Below, one piece after another: positions 51,552 through 60,758 of a stretch of 64,000 nucleotides of DNA (its first letter is position 1; every line of letters starts with the position of its first letter). A model generated the notes under the pieces. It made no database searches, was not told the DNA's origin, and saw nothing but the letters and a program-made list of their open reading frames with translations. Source of the stretch: Arthrobacter sp. S39. Its GTDB lineage: Bacteria > Actinomycetota > Actinomycetes > Actinomycetales > Micrococcaceae. The translations under genes and the position numbers were made by a program. The stretch is taken from NCBI RefSeq assembly GCF_004320525.1, contig NZ_SIHX01000003.1, positions 124,001 through 188,000 of the forward strand, given 5' to 3'.

Positions 51552-51595
51552 GGTTTCGACAGGCTCAACCACCGGTGGTTGAGCCTGTCGAAACC
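51552..51595. repeat. 44-base perfect palindrome, GGTTTCGACAGGCTCAACCACC and complement
   Basis: Arms 51552-51573 and 51574-51595 are exact reverse complements with no loop. It lies in the 114-base space between the end of kbl and the start of the FAD oxidase gene. One 22-base arm recurs inside the E2 gene (3271-3292, 21 of 22) and in the gatA tail (57293-57314, 19 of 22), so it is a dispersed repeat. Confidence 0.93.
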
Positions 51596-51623
51596 GCGAT
51601 GTTGCTGGGTTGCGGAGCGAGCT

Positions 51624-52820
51624 TTAGCCGGCTACCGCGGCGCGGCTGGCGACGAACGCACCCACGCACGCTTCGACGTCGTCCGCTGAGTGTGAGGCCG
51701 AAAGCTGCACCCGGATCCGGGCGGCCCCGCGGGGGACCACCGGGAAGCTGAAGGCAGTCACGAAGACACCGTGCTGGAGCATCTGGTCGGCCACTTTGGC
51801 GGCCATCACGGCATCCCCGAACATCACGGGAACAATCGCGTGTTCGCCGTCCAGGAGTTCAAAGCCTTCCTCGGTCATCCGGCGGCGGAACAGCCGGGCG
51901 TTTTCGAACAGCCGGGTCCGCAGGTCACCGGAGTTCTCCACCAGGTCCAGCGCCTTAATGGTGGCGGCGACGATCGCGGGGGCGAGGGAGTTCGAGAAAA
52001 GGTACGGGCGTGCTTTCTGGCGGAGCATGGCCACCACTTCGCTGCGGCCGGAGACGTAGCCGCCGGACGCCCCGCCGAGGGCCTTGCCGAACGTCCCGGT
52101 GTAGATGTCCACGCGGGAGGACACGCCTGCATGTTCGGGGGTGCCGGCCCCGGTGGCGCCCATGAATCCGACGGCGTGGGAGTCATCCACCATCACCAGG
52201 GCGTCGTGCTTCTCGGCGAGGTCGCAGATGGCCTCCAGCGGCGCGAGGTAGCCGTCCATGGAGAACACGCCGTCGGTGACGATGATCTTGCGCCGGGCAT
52301 CCGTCGCTTCAACGAGCTTGGCTTCGAGGTCCGCCATGTCCTGGTTGGCGTAGCGGAAGCGCTGGGCCTTGCAGAGACGGATTCCATCGATGATGGAGGC
52401 GTGGTTGAGGGCGTCGGAGATGATGGCATCCTCCGGCCCGAAGAGGGATTCGAAGACCCCTCCGTTGGCGTCGAAGCAGCTGGAGAACAGGATGGTGTCC
52501 TCGGTCCCGAGGAACCTGGACACGCGGGCCTCCAACTCCAGGTGCAGGTCCTGGGTGCCGCAGATGAAGCGGACGCTGGCCATGCCGAAGCCGCGGGTGT
52601 CCATGGCTTCCTTGGCTGCGGCGATGATGTCCGGGTGGTCCGCGAGGCCCAGGTAGTTGTTGGCGCAGAAGTTCAGGACCGTGGAGCCCGGCTGGCCGAT
52701 CTGCCCGGCGGTGACGTGGCTGGACTGCGGGGAGTTGATGCTCCGTTCGGTCTTGAAGAGCCCGGCGGTGCGGATGTCGTCCAGCTCTGACTGCAGCTGG
52801 TCCTTGATGGCGGTGTACAT
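51624..52820 (-). CDS. kbl: glycine C-acetyltransferase (2-amino-3-ketobutyrate CoA ligase)
   Basis: PLP enzyme cleaving 2-amino-3-ketobutyrate with CoA into glycine and acetyl-CoA. 398 residues, alpha-oxoamine synthase fold. [20 protein letters not shown] and [20 protein letters not shown] are typical; [20 protein letters not shown] holds the cofactor Asp/His and [19 protein letters not shown] the Schiff-base Lys. Its ribosome site AAGGAG overlaps the tdh stop codon eight bases upstream, so tdh-kbl is one operon for threonine breakdown. Confidence 0.95.
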   Translation of the reverse strand: MYTAIKDQLQSELDDIRTAGLFKTERSINSPQSSHVTAGQIGQPGSTVLNFCANNYLGLADHPDIIAAAKEAMDTRGFGMASVRFICGTQDLHLELEARVSRFLGTEDTILFSSCFDANGGVFESLFGPEDAIISDALNHASIIDGIRLCKAQRFRYANQDMADLEAKLVEATDARRKIIVTDGVFSMDGYLAPLEAICDLAEKHDALVMVDDSHAVGFMGATGAGTPEHAGVSSRVDIYTGTFGKALGGASGGYVSGRSEVVAMLRQKARPYLFSNSLAPAIVAATIKALDLVENSGDLRTRLFENARLFRRRMTEEGFELLDGEHAIVPVMFGDAVMAAKVADQMLQHGVFVTAFSFPVVPRGAARIRVQLSASHSADDVEACVGAFVASRAAVAG

Positions 52821-52828
52821 GGTGCTCC

Positions 52829-53875
52829 TTAGAGTTCGGTCCAGTCGAGGACAACTTTTCCGCCGACGCCGGCGCGGGCAATGTCAAAGCCTTTTTCCCA
52901 CTCTGCGGCGGGGAGCCTGTCCGTGACCACGGCAGAGATGCCGGCGTGGAGTACGGGGTTGGAGGACAGCATGGCGCTCATGGCGTACCAGGTTTCGTAC
53001 ATTTCCCGGCCGTAGATGCCCTTCAGGGTCAGCATGTGCGTGACCACCTTGCCCCAGTCGATGGTGATGTCCTGGCTGGGCAGGCCGAGCATGGCGATGC
53101 GGCCGCCGTGGTTCATGTTCTCGATCATCTCGGGCAGCGCCGTGGGGTGGCCCGACATTTCCATTCCGATGTCGAAGCCCTCGCGCATGCCGAGTTCACG
53201 CTGGGCATCCCTGACGCGGGTGGTGGACACGTCGATGGCCAGGTCCACGCCCAGCCGGCGGGCCAGATCCAGGCGCGGCTGTGAGACGTCGGTGATGGCG
53301 ATTTTCCGCGCGCCGGCATGGCGGGCCACAGCTATGGCCATCAGACCGATGGGGCCGGCACCGGTGATCAGGACGTCCTCGCCCACCAGCGGAAAACTGA
53401 GGGCGGTGTGCACGGCGTTGCCGAACGGATCGAAGATGGCTCCGAGCTCCGGGGTGATGGAGGGATCGTGGTGGACCCAGACGTTGGTCTCGGGGATGAC
53501 CACGTACTCGGCGAAGGCGCCGTCCCGCTGCACGCCCACGCTCACGGTGTGGATGCACATGTGCCGGCGGCCGGCGCGGCAGTTCCGGCAGATCCCGCAG
53601 ACCACATGGCCTTCGCCGGACACCCGGTCCCCCACTTTGACGTCCCGGACGTCTTCGCCGGTTTCCACCACTTCGCCAAAGAATTCGTGGCCGGCGATCA
53701 GCGGCGCCTCGATAATGCCCTGCGCCCAGGAGTCCCAGGACTGGATGTGCAGGTCGGTTCCGCAGATGCCGGTGGTGAGGACGCGGATCTTGACGTCGGT
53801 GGGGCCCGCTTCGGGTTCCGGGCGGTCAACCAGTTCGAACCCGGCGTGTGCGCCGGACTTGTAGAGCGCCTTCAT
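52829..53875 (-). CDS. tdh: L-threonine 3-dehydrogenase
   Basis: Zinc alcohol-dehydrogenase family enzyme making 2-amino-3-ketobutyrate from threonine with NAD. 348 residues. Catalytic zinc: C in [20 protein letters not shown] and H-E in [17 protein letters not shown]; structural zinc: four Cys in [16 protein letters not shown]. The Rossmann nucleotide motif is [20 protein letters not shown]. The start ATG (MKALYKSGA) follows GAGGAA; an upstream ATG would add four residues. Divergent LysR regulator. Confidence 0.94.
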   Translation of the reverse strand: MKALYKSGAHAGFELVDRPEPEAGPTDVKIRVLTTGICGTDLHIQSWDSWAQGIIEAPLIAGHEFFGEVVETGEDVRDVKVGDRVSGEGHVVCGICRNCRAGRRHMCIHTVSVGVQRDGAFAEYVVIPETNVWVHHDPSITPELGAIFDPFGNAVHTALSFPLVGEDVLITGAGPIGLMAIAVARHAGARKIAITDVSQPRLDLARRLGVDLAIDVSTTRVRDAQRELGMREGFDIGMEMSGHPTALPEMIENMNHGGRIAMLGLPSQDITIDWGKVVTHMLTLKGIYGREMYETWYAMSAMLSSNPVLHAGISAVVTDRLPAAEWEKGFDIARAGVGGKVVLDWTEL

Positions 53876-54013
53876 TGGCTTCCTCACTTCAGGGCGGCCG
53901 CCTCGCGTGACGCGGGCGGAGATCTTCCTTCATTAGAGCCACTTCGAAGCATTAGCACAAGCAGTATTTTCTCAATCGACGATGAAGTATTTGCTTAGGC
54001 GTAGACTGGGCGG

Positions 54014-54934
54014 ATGGAAATTCACCAGCTGGAAATCCTCCGCGAGCTCGGAGCCCTGGGCAGCGTCAAAGCCGTGGCCGAGACGCTGATGGTCACGCCC
54101 TCCGCCGTGTCCCAGCAGCTGTCCCTGCTGCAGCGCAACGTCGAGGTTCCGCTGACGCGGAAGGAGGGCCGGAACCTGGTGCTCACCGAAGCCGGCCAGG
54201 TCCTCGCCGACGCCGGTGCCGCCGTCGTCAGCGCCATGGCGGATGCCCGGACGGCGATCGGCGCCTATCACGGGTCCCCGGTGGCGCCGGTGACGGTCAG
54301 CGGGTTCCACAGCGCGGGCCAGGCGCTGTTCGCGCCGCTTGCGCGGATGCTGGACGCGCCGGGCCAGCCGAAGATCCAGCTCTCCGACGAAGACGTGGCG
54401 CAGCATGATTTTCCCGCGCTGACGGCCCGGTACGACCTCGTGCTGGCGCACCGCATGGACCACAGTCCGCGGTGGCCGGCGGAGCGGGTGGCCGTGATCC
54501 CGCTGGCGCACGAACCGCTGGATGTTGCCCTGCCGGCGGACCACCGCCTGGCCGGCCAGGACACGGTCAGCGCGGCCGACGTCGTGGGTGAAGCCTGGGT
54601 GACCAGCCACACCGGCTACTCCCCCGCGGACGTCCTGTCCGCCGTCGCGGCCGTTTCCAGCAAGGAACTGAACATCGTCCACCGGATCAACGACTACTCC
54701 ACCGTGGCCGCGCTGGTGGCGGCGGGCGGGGTGGTGGGCCTGCTGCCGCGCCATACGGCGCGGCCGGTACTGAATCCGGGTATTGTGCTCCGGCCGCTTG
54801 AGGGCATCAGCACCCGGCGGCGCATCGATATCCTGGCACGCCCGGAGAACCTGAAGCGCCGCTCGGTGATGATTGTGTGCGAGGCGCTGCAGGCGATCAT
54901 GACCGGGCTGGTGGAACAGGGCCCAACTGAGTAG
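54014..54934 (+). CDS. LysR family transcriptional regulator
   Basis: 306 residues. N-terminal winged helix-turn-helix: MEIHQLEILRELGALGSVKA and MVTPSAVSQQLSLLQRNVEV, then the C-terminal periplasmic-binding-like effector domain. It is divergent from tdh, with a 138-base AT-richer gap that contains ATTAGC and AAGCA/TGCTT half-sites and TA-rich stretches consistent with LysR T-N11-A sites. Control of tdh-kbl by threonine or glycine is the likely role (inference). Its TAG stop lies inside an inverted repeat. Confidence 0.88.
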   Translation: MEIHQLEILRELGALGSVKAVAETLMVTPSAVSQQLSLLQRNVEVPLTRKEGRNLVLTEAGQVLADAGAAVVSAMADARTAIGAYHGSPVAPVTVSGFHSAGQALFAPLARMLDAPGQPKIQLSDEDVAQHDFPALTARYDLVLAHRMDHSPRWPAERVAVIPLAHEPLDVALPADHRLAGQDTVSAADVVGEAWVTSHTGYSPADVLSAVAAVSSKELNIVHRINDYSTVAALVAAGGVVGLLPRHTARPVLNPGIVLRPLEGISTRRRIDILARPENLKRRSVMIVCEALQAIMTGLVEQGPTE

Positions 54935-54986
54935 CAGTAGATGTCGTTATGAGGGCTCAAACCGACACTTGCTGCTACCTACTTTG
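54926..54986. repeat. imperfect inverted repeat, intergenic hairpin family (copy B)
   Basis: AACTGAGTAGCAGTAGATGTCGTTATGAG on the left (split: AACTGAGTAGCAG and ATGTCGTTATGAG) pairs with CTCAAACCGAC and GCTGCTACCTACTTT on the right, about eight mismatches. It overlaps the LysR stop codon and ends inside the last codons of the opposite gene. The core TGTCGTTnTGAG matches copies A and C. Confidence 0.75.
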
Positions 54987-55563
54987 TGGATGGCCTGCCG
55001 TGGCCGTGTGCTTTGGCGTGGCCCTTGCCCAGGCCTTTTCCGAGGCCCAGTCCCGGACCCGTCCCAGCGCCCTCGACGACCTTTTTCGCGGTGACCGTAT
55101 CGCCGTTCTTGACGCCGGAGACCCTGACCGTCTCTCCCGTGGCGATCTCCGCGATGGTGGCATCTGTTGGCTTCAGCCGCTTGCCGTCGTCGCCCTTTGC
55201 CGGTGTTCCGTCAGCGGCCGGGGCGGGGAACTTGATGACCTTGGTCTCCGCTTTGACTGCATAAGTCTGCGTGAAGCCGTCCTCGCTTTTCACCGTGACC
55301 GAGGTTTCGCTCACTGACTCCACGGTGCCTTGCTGGCTCAGGACCGTTTCGAACGTCCCGTCCGCCTTCTTCACCACGCTCTCGCTGTGGAGGTGCTGCG
55401 GGCGCTGGGCTTTGTCCGATTTTCCGGGGGCGGACTCCGAGGGAGACGGCGACGGCGAGTCCGTGGCGGACCAGGCGATCGCGACGCCCGTGCCGGTCAG
55501 GGCCAGTGCCACCACACCGGCCAGCAGTGCTTTGCGGATTCTCAACGGTTCCCGGACCGACAT
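54979..55563 (-). CDS. secreted or membrane-anchored protein with a DUF5666-like domain
   Basis: 194 residues from ATG 55563 (GGAGGA six bases upstream; an ATG at 55569 is possible). One N-terminal hydrophobic segment (ALLAGVVALALTGTGVAIAW) acts as a signal peptide or anchor; a Ser/Pro linker and then a beta-rich domain with VLSQQGTVESVSETSVTVKS and ATGETVRVSGVKNGDTVTAK, the repeat of OB-like DUF5666 domains. The C-terminal 25 residues are Gly/Lys/His-rich (GLGKGLGKGHAKAHGHGR). Function unknown. Confidence 0.75.
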   Translation of the reverse strand: MSVREPLRIRKALLAGVVALALTGTGVAIAWSATDSPSPSPSESAPGKSDKAQRPQHLHSESVVKKADGTFETVLSQQGTVESVSETSVTVKSEDGFTQTYAVKAETKVIKFPAPAADGTPAKGDDGKRLKPTDATIAEIATGETVRVSGVKNGDTVTAKKVVEGAGTGPGLGLGKGLGKGHAKAHGHGRPSTK

Positions 55564-55678
55564 GGCCATTCCTCCCACTGCGCAGACAGGGCACCTGTGC
55601 CCTGGATCTTCAGTGTAGAACCGCGAACCGCCGCTGAATACGGGTAGTTTGCGGCCTGCGGAATATGAGTACTACTTA

Positions 55679-55748
55679 AACCCAACTGGGTCGCAGCAGA
55701 TGTCGTTATGAGCGCTCATAACGACTGTTGCTGCGACCCAGTTGGGTT
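55679..55748. repeat. 35-bp inverted repeat with no loop, intergenic hairpin family (copy C)
   Basis: Arms 55679-55713 and 55714-55748 are complementary at 32 of 35 positions, meeting at AGCGCT. Segments AACTGGGTCGCAGCAG and TGTCGTTATGAGC correspond to copies A and B. It lies after the gatB stop (55761) in the gatB to DUF5666 gap and may end gatB transcription; no downstream T run is evident. Confidence 0.9.
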
Positions 55749-55760
55749 AAATCAGGCGGC

Positions 55761-57269
55761 TTAGCCTTCGACGCCGAGCTTCTGCAGGATCAGTTCCTTG
55801 ACGCGTCCGGCGTCGGCCTGGCCGCGGGTGGCCTTCATAACGCCGCCCACGATCGCGCCGATCGCCTGCAGCTTGCCGGCACGGATCTTGTCCGCGACGT
55901 CGGGCTGCGCGGCGAGGGCAGCGTCGATGGCCTCGAGGAGGGGGCCGTCGTCGGAGACCACGGCCAGGCCGCGCTTCTCGACGATTTCCGCCGGGGTGCC
56001 TTCGCCGGCGAGGACGCCGTCCAGGACCGCGGTGGCCATTTTGTTGTTGATCTTGCCGTCTTCCACCAGTTTGTTCAGCTCAACGATGGTGGCGGGCTGG
56101 ACGCCCAGCTGGCCGGGGTCGACGTCGGCGTTCTTGGCGCGGCCTACGATCTCGCCCATCCACCACTTGCGGGCCACCGTGGCGGTGGCTCCGGCGGCGA
56201 TGGTTTCCTCGATCTCGTCCATGACACCGGCGTTGACCACGTCGCGGAATTCCAGGTCCGAGTAGCCCCAATCGGCCTGCAGGCGCTTGCGGCGCTCTGC
56301 TGGCGGCTCGGGCAGGGTGGCGCGCAGTTCCTCCACCCATTCGCGGGAAGCGACGATCGGCACGAGGTCAGGCTCGGGGAAATAGCGGTAGTCGTCGGCG
56401 TCGGACTTTGCCCGGCCCGACGTCGTCGAGCGGGTGTCCTCGTGCCAGTGGCGCGTTTCCTGGATGACCGGCTCGCCGGAGTCCAGGACGGCGGCGTGGC
56501 GCTGGATCTCGTAGCGGACGGCATGTTCGACGGCGCGCAGTGAGTTCACGTTCTTCGTTTCCGAACGGATGCCGAATCGTTCGCGGCCGTGCGGGCGCAG
56601 CGACACGTTGGCGTCGCAGCGCACGTTGCCGCGCTCCATCTTCGCGTCCGAGACGCCGAGGTTCTTGACGATCTCACGCACAGCGGCGACGTAGGCCTTG
56701 GCCAGCTCGGGAGCCCGGCTGCCGGCGCCCTGGATCGGCTTGGTGACGATCTCCACCAGCGGAACGCCGGAACGGTTGTAATCCACCAGCGAGTAGTCGG
56801 CGCCCTGGATGCGGCCCGCGGAACCGCCCATGTGCGTCAGCTTGCCCGCGTCCTCTTCCATGTGGGCGCGCTCGATTTCAACGCGGAACACGGTGCCGTC
56901 CGACAGTTCGATGTCCAGGTAGCCGTCGTACGCGATGGGCTCGTCGTACTGGGAGGTCTGGAAGTTCTTCGGGGTGTCCGGGTAGAAGTAGTTCTTCCGG
57001 GCGAAGCGGCAGGTCTCGGCGATCTTGCAGTTCAGTGCGAGGCCGATCTTGATGGAGGACTCGATCGCGGTCCGGTTCACCACGGGCAGCACGCCCGGCA
57101 TGCCGAGGTCCACCTCGTTGACGTTGGTGTTCGGCTCGTCGCCGAAGACGTTCGGTGCTGAGGAGAACATCTTGGTCTTGGTGTTGAGTTCCACGTGGAC
57201 CTCGAACCCCAGGACGGGATCGTACTTCTCCATGGCCTCTTCGAAGCTCAGGGTTGCGTCAACGCTCAT
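55761..57269 (-). CDS. gatB: Asp-tRNA(Asn)/Glu-tRNA(Gln) amidotransferase subunit B
   Basis: Activates mischarged Glu-tRNA(Gln) or Asp-tRNA(Asn) for amidation. 502 residues from ATG 57269. YDPVLGFEVHVELNTKTKMF is the GatB N-terminus, KNYFYPDTPKNFQTSQYDEP and DYNRSGVPLVEIVTKP are family stretches; the YqeY tail domain follows from about residue 350. The ATG overlaps the gatA stop by one base (TAATG). Third gene of gatC-gatA-gatB. Confidence 0.97.
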   Translation of the reverse strand: MSVDATLSFEEAMEKYDPVLGFEVHVELNTKTKMFSSAPNVFGDEPNTNVNEVDLGMPGVLPVVNRTAIESSIKIGLALNCKIAETCRFARKNYFYPDTPKNFQTSQYDEPIAYDGYLDIELSDGTVFRVEIERAHMEEDAGKLTHMGGSAGRIQGADYSLVDYNRSGVPLVEIVTKPIQGAGSRAPELAKAYVAAVREIVKNLGVSDAKMERGNVRCDANVSLRPHGRERFGIRSETKNVNSLRAVEHAVRYEIQRHAAVLDSGEPVIQETRHWHEDTRSTTSGRAKSDADDYRYFPEPDLVPIVASREWVEELRATLPEPPAERRKRLQADWGYSDLEFRDVVNAGVMDEIEETIAAGATATVARKWWMGEIVGRAKNADVDPGQLGVQPATIVELNKLVEDGKINNKMATAVLDGVLAGEGTPAEIVEKRGLAVVSDDGPLLEAIDAALAAQPDVADKIRAGKLQAIGAIVGGVMKATRGQADAGRVKELILQKLGVEG

Positions 57270-58846
57270 TATTTTGCCTCCTGGGTTTCGAGGGTCTCGA
57301 CTGGCTCGACCACCGAGGTGGCCAGAGCCGGGGCCTGGGCCAGGAGCGGTCCGCCCCATTGAGCCTCAAGCAGGGATTCAAGGACAGCACCCACCCGGTA
57401 CAGGCGTGCGTCCTGGCGGGCCGGGGCCAGCAGCTGGATGCCGACGGGCAGGCCGTCCTCGTCCGCCAGGCCGCCCGGCAGGGACAGTCCCGGAACGCCG
57501 GCCATGTTGGCCGGAATGGTGGCGACGTCGTTCAGGTACATGGCCAAAGGGTCGTTCAGCTTCTCGCCCAGCTTGAAGGCCGTGGTGGGGGCCGTCGGGG
57601 AAATCAGCACGTCGGCCTGTGCGAACGCTGCCTCGAAGTCACGCTGGATCAGGGTGCGGACCTTCTGGGCCGAGCCGTAGTAGGCGTCGTAGTAGCCGGC
57701 GGACAGCGCGTAGGTGCCCAGGATGATGCGGCGCTTGACCTCGTCGCCGAAGCCTGCGGCGCGGGTGGCACCCATCACGCGTTCGATGGTGAGCGGAGCA
57801 TCCTTGGGCAGGACGCGCAGGCCGTACCGGACGCCGTCGAACTTGGCCAGGTTGGAGGAGGCCTCCGACGGCATGATCAGGTAGTAGGCGCCGAGGGCGT
57901 ACTTGAAGTTGGGGCAGGACACCTCAACGATTTCCGCGCCGGCCTGCTTGAGGAGCTCCAGTGATTCGTTGAAGCGGTTCTCGACGCCGGCCTGGTAGCC
58001 CTCACCGTGGAGTTCCTTGATGATGCCGATCTTCATGCCGTCCACGTTGCCCAGCCGTGCTGCGGCCACGAGGTCCCCGAGGGGGTCCGGCAGGGACGTG
58101 GAGTCATAGGGGTCGTGCCCGCCGATGACCTGGTGCAGGAGCGCCGAGTCCAGCACGGTCCGGGAGACGGGGCCGATCTGGTCCAGCGAGGAGGCCATCG
58201 CGATGGCGCCGTAGCGGGACACGCTGCCGTAGGTGGGCTTGACGCCCACGGTGCCGGTGACGGCGCCGGGCTGGCGGATGGAGCCGCCGGTGTCCGTGCC
58301 GAGGGCCAGCGGCGCTTCAAAGGCGGCGACGGCGGCTGCTGAGCCGCCGCCGGAGCCGCCCGGGATCCGGTCCAGGTCCCACGGGTTGCGGGTGGGGCCG
58401 TAGGCCGAGTGCTCCGTGGAGGAACCCATGGCGAATTCGTCCAGGTTGGTTTTGCCCAGGATGGGCATCTTGGCGTCGCGCAGCCGCTTGACCACTGTGG
58501 CGTCGTACGGGCTGTGCCAGCCTTCGAGAATCTTGGAGCCGGCCGTGGTGGGCTGGCCGACCGTGACGATGAGGTCCTTGACGGCGATGGGCACGCCGGC
58601 GAGCTCGTGGAGCTCTGCGGCGGCTGCGCCGCCGGCGGCGCGGATGGCATCAACTTCGGCGGCGACGGCGAGCGCCTCCTCGGTATTGACGTGCAGGAAG
58701 GCGTGGACGCCGCGGGGGCCGCCGTCGACTGCTGCGATGCGGTCCAGGTAGGCCTGGGTGACCTCGACGGAGGTGACCTCGCCGGCAGCGAGCTTCTGGG
58801 CGAGCTGGGCCGCGGAGAGGCGGATGAGTTCGTTGGTGTCAGTCAT
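57269..58846 (-). CDS. gatA: Asp-tRNA(Asn)/Glu-tRNA(Gln) amidotransferase subunit A
   Basis: Glutaminase subunit of the amidotransferase. 525 residues. Amidase-signature Ser-cisSer-Lys site: [20 protein letters not shown] (Lys), then [20 protein letters not shown] and [20 protein letters not shown] (the two Ser). The last dozen residues, [15 protein letters not shown], are translated from a sequence resembling the palindromic repeat at 51552 and are outside the usual family end. Four-base gap from gatC, one-base overlap with gatB. Confidence 0.97.
   Translation of the reverse strand: MTDTNELIRLSAAQLAQKLAAGEVTSVEVTQAYLDRIAAVDGGPRGVHAFLHVNTEEALAVAAEVDAIRAAGGAAAAELHELAGVPIAVKDLIVTVGQPTTAGSKILEGWHSPYDATVVKRLRDAKMPILGKTNLDEFAMGSSTEHSAYGPTRNPWDLDRIPGGSGGGSAAAVAAFEAPLALGTDTGGSIRQPGAVTGTVGVKPTYGSVSRYGAIAMASSLDQIGPVSRTVLDSALLHQVIGGHDPYDSTSLPDPLGDLVAAARLGNVDGMKIGIIKELHGEGYQAGVENRFNESLELLKQAGAEIVEVSCPNFKYALGAYYLIMPSEASSNLAKFDGVRYGLRVLPKDAPLTIERVMGATRAAGFGDEVKRRIILGTYALSAGYYDAYYGSAQKVRTLIQRDFEAAFAQADVLISPTAPTTAFKLGEKLNDPLAMYLNDVATIPANMAGVPGLSLPGGLADEDGLPVGIQLLAPARQDARLYRVGAVLESLLEAQWGGPLLAQAPALATSVVEPVETLETQEAK
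57293..57314. repeat. GGTTTCGAC-type repeat copy in the gatA 3' end
   Basis: GGTCTCGACTGGCTCGACCACC differs from the palindrome arm at 51552-51573 at three of 22 positions. It is read in the gatA frame and encodes VVEPVET, nearly the same peptide (VVELVET) as the copy in the E2 gene. Confidence 0.65.
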
Positions 58847-58849
58847 GTG

Positions 58850-59146
58850 TCAGTCCTCATCCAGGATGGCCGGAACCTTGAAACGGCCTTCGTATGCGTC
58901 GGGGGCACCGCTCAGGGACTGCTCCGCAGTAAAGGTGTGGCCCACAACGTCCTCGCGGAACACGTTCGTCAGCGGGATCGGGTGGGAGGTTGCCGGGACG
59001 TCATCTCCGGCAGCTTCACTTACCGATTTCACCGAATCAACGATGACCGCGAGTTCGCCGGCCATCCTGTCCAGCTCGTCAGCACTCATTTCGATGTGAG
59101 CGAGCCGCGCGAGGTGCGCGACGTCGTCACGGTTGATCGCAGCCAT
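58850..59146 (-). CDS. gatC: Asp-tRNA(Asn)/Glu-tRNA(Gln) amidotransferase subunit C
   Basis: Small subunit that stabilises GatA. 98 residues. MAAINRDDVAHLARLAHIEM is the family N-terminus; LAVIVDSVKSVSE and the C-terminal GRFKVPAILDED (normally F-x-VP-x-I/V) are also typical. GGGGAG precedes the ATG. First gene of gatCAB, with the promoter presumably in 59147-59202. Confidence 0.94.
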   Translation of the reverse strand: MAAINRDDVAHLARLAHIEMSADELDRMAGELAVIVDSVKSVSEAAGDDVPATSHPIPLTNVFREDVVGHTFTAEQSLSGAPDAYEGRFKVPAILDED

Positions 59147-59202
59147 GGATCTCCCCTGCAAGTTCGGATTGTTTTCCGAACCAGTCTAGTGGGGAAACGT
59201 CG

Positions 59203-59242
59203 GTGCCCGTCTGACGACCCCCAGCGGGCGTCAGACGGGCAC
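59203..59242 (-). terminator. hairpin terminator after the citrate transporter gene
   Basis: GTGCCCGTCTGACG (59203-59216) and CGTCAGACGGGCAC (59229-59242) pair perfectly around a 12-base loop. It lies 50 bases downstream of the transporter stop and upstream of gatC, both on the minus strand. No T run follows. Confidence 0.65.
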
Positions 59243-59291
59243 GTCGGTGCCGTGGTCCCGGCCACGAGGGCCAGCCACAGGCAGGACAAGA

Positions 59292-60758
59292 CTAACCGAT
59301 TCCGATGGCTCCAGTCAGCATTCCCACGCCAAGCATTACGAGGGAGATGACGGCCGTGCGCCAGAGCACCTTCTTGTGGTGGTCGCCCAGGTCCACCTTG
59401 GCCAGCGAGACCAGGAGCAGGATGGCCGGAACCAGCGGGCTCTGCAGGTGGAACGGCTGGCCGGTGATGGAGGCGCGGGCCATTTCGGCGGCGCTGACAC
59501 CGTAGTGCGCTGCGGTTTCGCTCAGCACGGGCAGGACACCGAAGTAGAAGGCGTCGTTGCTCATGAAGAACGTCATCGGGATGCTGAGCACGCCGGTGAT
59601 CACGGCCATGAAGGGGCCCATGTCGGAAGGGATGATCTGGACCAGCCACGCGGACATTGCTTCCACCATGCCGGTGCCCTTGAGGACACCGGTCAGGACT
59701 GCCGCTGCCATGACCATGCTGACCACTGCCACGATGGAGGGTGCGTGGGCGATCAGCTGCGCGCCCTGCTCCTTGACCTTGGGGAAGTTCACCACGAGGG
59801 CGATGGCCGAGCCGACCATAAAGACGAACGGCAGCGGCACGAGGTCAGCCACCAGCATCACCATGACGGCGACGGTCAGGCCGAGGTTGAACCAGAACAG
59901 CTTTGGCCGGAGGGTGGAGCGGTTGGGGTCAAGGGCCGTATCAGCCATGGCGGAGTCGTGGTCGTCCACGAGGGTTTCGGTGCGCTCCAGGACGGCAACG
60001 CCGGACCCTTCCGGGGACATACCGGCGGGGCTTCCGGTTCCGGGCGTACGTGACCCGGTGCGTCCGGTTCCGGCGGAGGGGGCGGCGGTGCCGCCGTCGA
60101 ACTCTTCAGCAGTATCCGGGACGCCCCAGATTTCCGGTGCGGTGGCGCGCAGGCGGTTGCGTTCCTGCAGGCCCAGCAGCCAGGAGAAGGCGAAGACCAC
60201 TACGAGGCCGGCGATAAGGGACGGGATCATGGGGACAAAGACGTCGTTGACGTCCAGCTTGAGGGCCGTGGCGGCGCGGGCCGTGGGGCCGCCCCAGGGC
60301 AGGATGTTCATGGTGCCGTTGGCGAGGCCGGCCACGCAGGTCAGGACCACGGGGCTCATCTTCAGGCGCAGGTATACGGGCAGCATGGCCGCGGTGGTGA
60401 GGATGAAGGTGGTTGAACCGTCGCCGTCGAGGGAAACTGCGGCCGCGAGGATGGCAGTGCCGAGGACCACCTTGGCGGGGTCGTTGCCCAGCTTGCGGAG
60501 GATGAACTTCACCAGCGGGTCGAACAGGCCGACGTCGATCATCAGGCCGAAGTAGATGATGGCGAACATCAGCAGGGCTGCGGTGGAGGTCATGGACTTC
60601 ATCGAGTCAAGGACCATGTCCCCGATGCCAAGCCCGGCGCCTGCAAAAAGGCCAAAAACGGTGGGGACGATGATCAGCGCCAGTACTGGCGTCAACTTCT
60701 TCGTCATGATCAGCACCATGAATACCGCGATCATTGCGAATCCAAGTAATACCAGCAC
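59292..60758 (-). CDS. citM: citrate:metal/proton symporter, CitMHS family
   Basis: Imports citrate complexed with a divalent metal in studied members. 488 residues, about 11-12 membrane helices. LDGDGSTTFILTTAAMLPVY and GLANGTMNILPWGGPTARAA are family signatures, and the second half has FFMSNDAFYFGVLPVLSET and ITGQPFHLQSPLVPAI. A cytoplasmic loop of about 70 residues between the halves is rich in Gly/Thr/Ser. The start is GTG with AAGGAG seven bases upstream. A CitA/CitB-type two-component system is divergent and likely controls it. Confidence 0.93.
   Translation of the reverse strand: MLVLLGFAMIAVFMVLIMTKKLTPVLALIIVPTVFGLFAGAGLGIGDMVLDSMKSMTSTAALLMFAIIYFGLMIDVGLFDPLVKFILRKLGNDPAKVVLGTAILAAAVSLDGDGSTTFILTTAAMLPVYLRLKMSPVVLTCVAGLANGTMNILPWGGPTARAATALKLDVNDVFVPMIPSLIAGLVVVFAFSWLLGLQERNRLRATAPEIWGVPDTAEEFDGGTAAPSAGTGRTGSRTPGTGSPAGMSPEGSGVAVLERTETLVDDHDSAMADTALDPNRSTLRPKLFWFNLGLTVAVMVMLVADLVPLPFVFMVGSAIALVVNFPKVKEQGAQLIAHAPSIVAVVSMVMAAAVLTGVLKGTGMVEAMSAWLVQIIPSDMGPFMAVITGVLSIPMTFFMSNDAFYFGVLPVLSETAAHYGVSAAEMARASITGQPFHLQSPLVPAILLLVSLAKVDLGDHHKKVLWRTAVISLVMLGVGMLTGAIGIG

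Noticed and set aside
50394..51572. Upstream extension of the FAD oxidase beginning MVEPVETSRN
   Set aside because: The extension is translated from the palindromic repeat; the dinucleotide-binding fold starts at ATG 51509 with a ribosome site. Interesting only as another example of the repeat's coding capacity.
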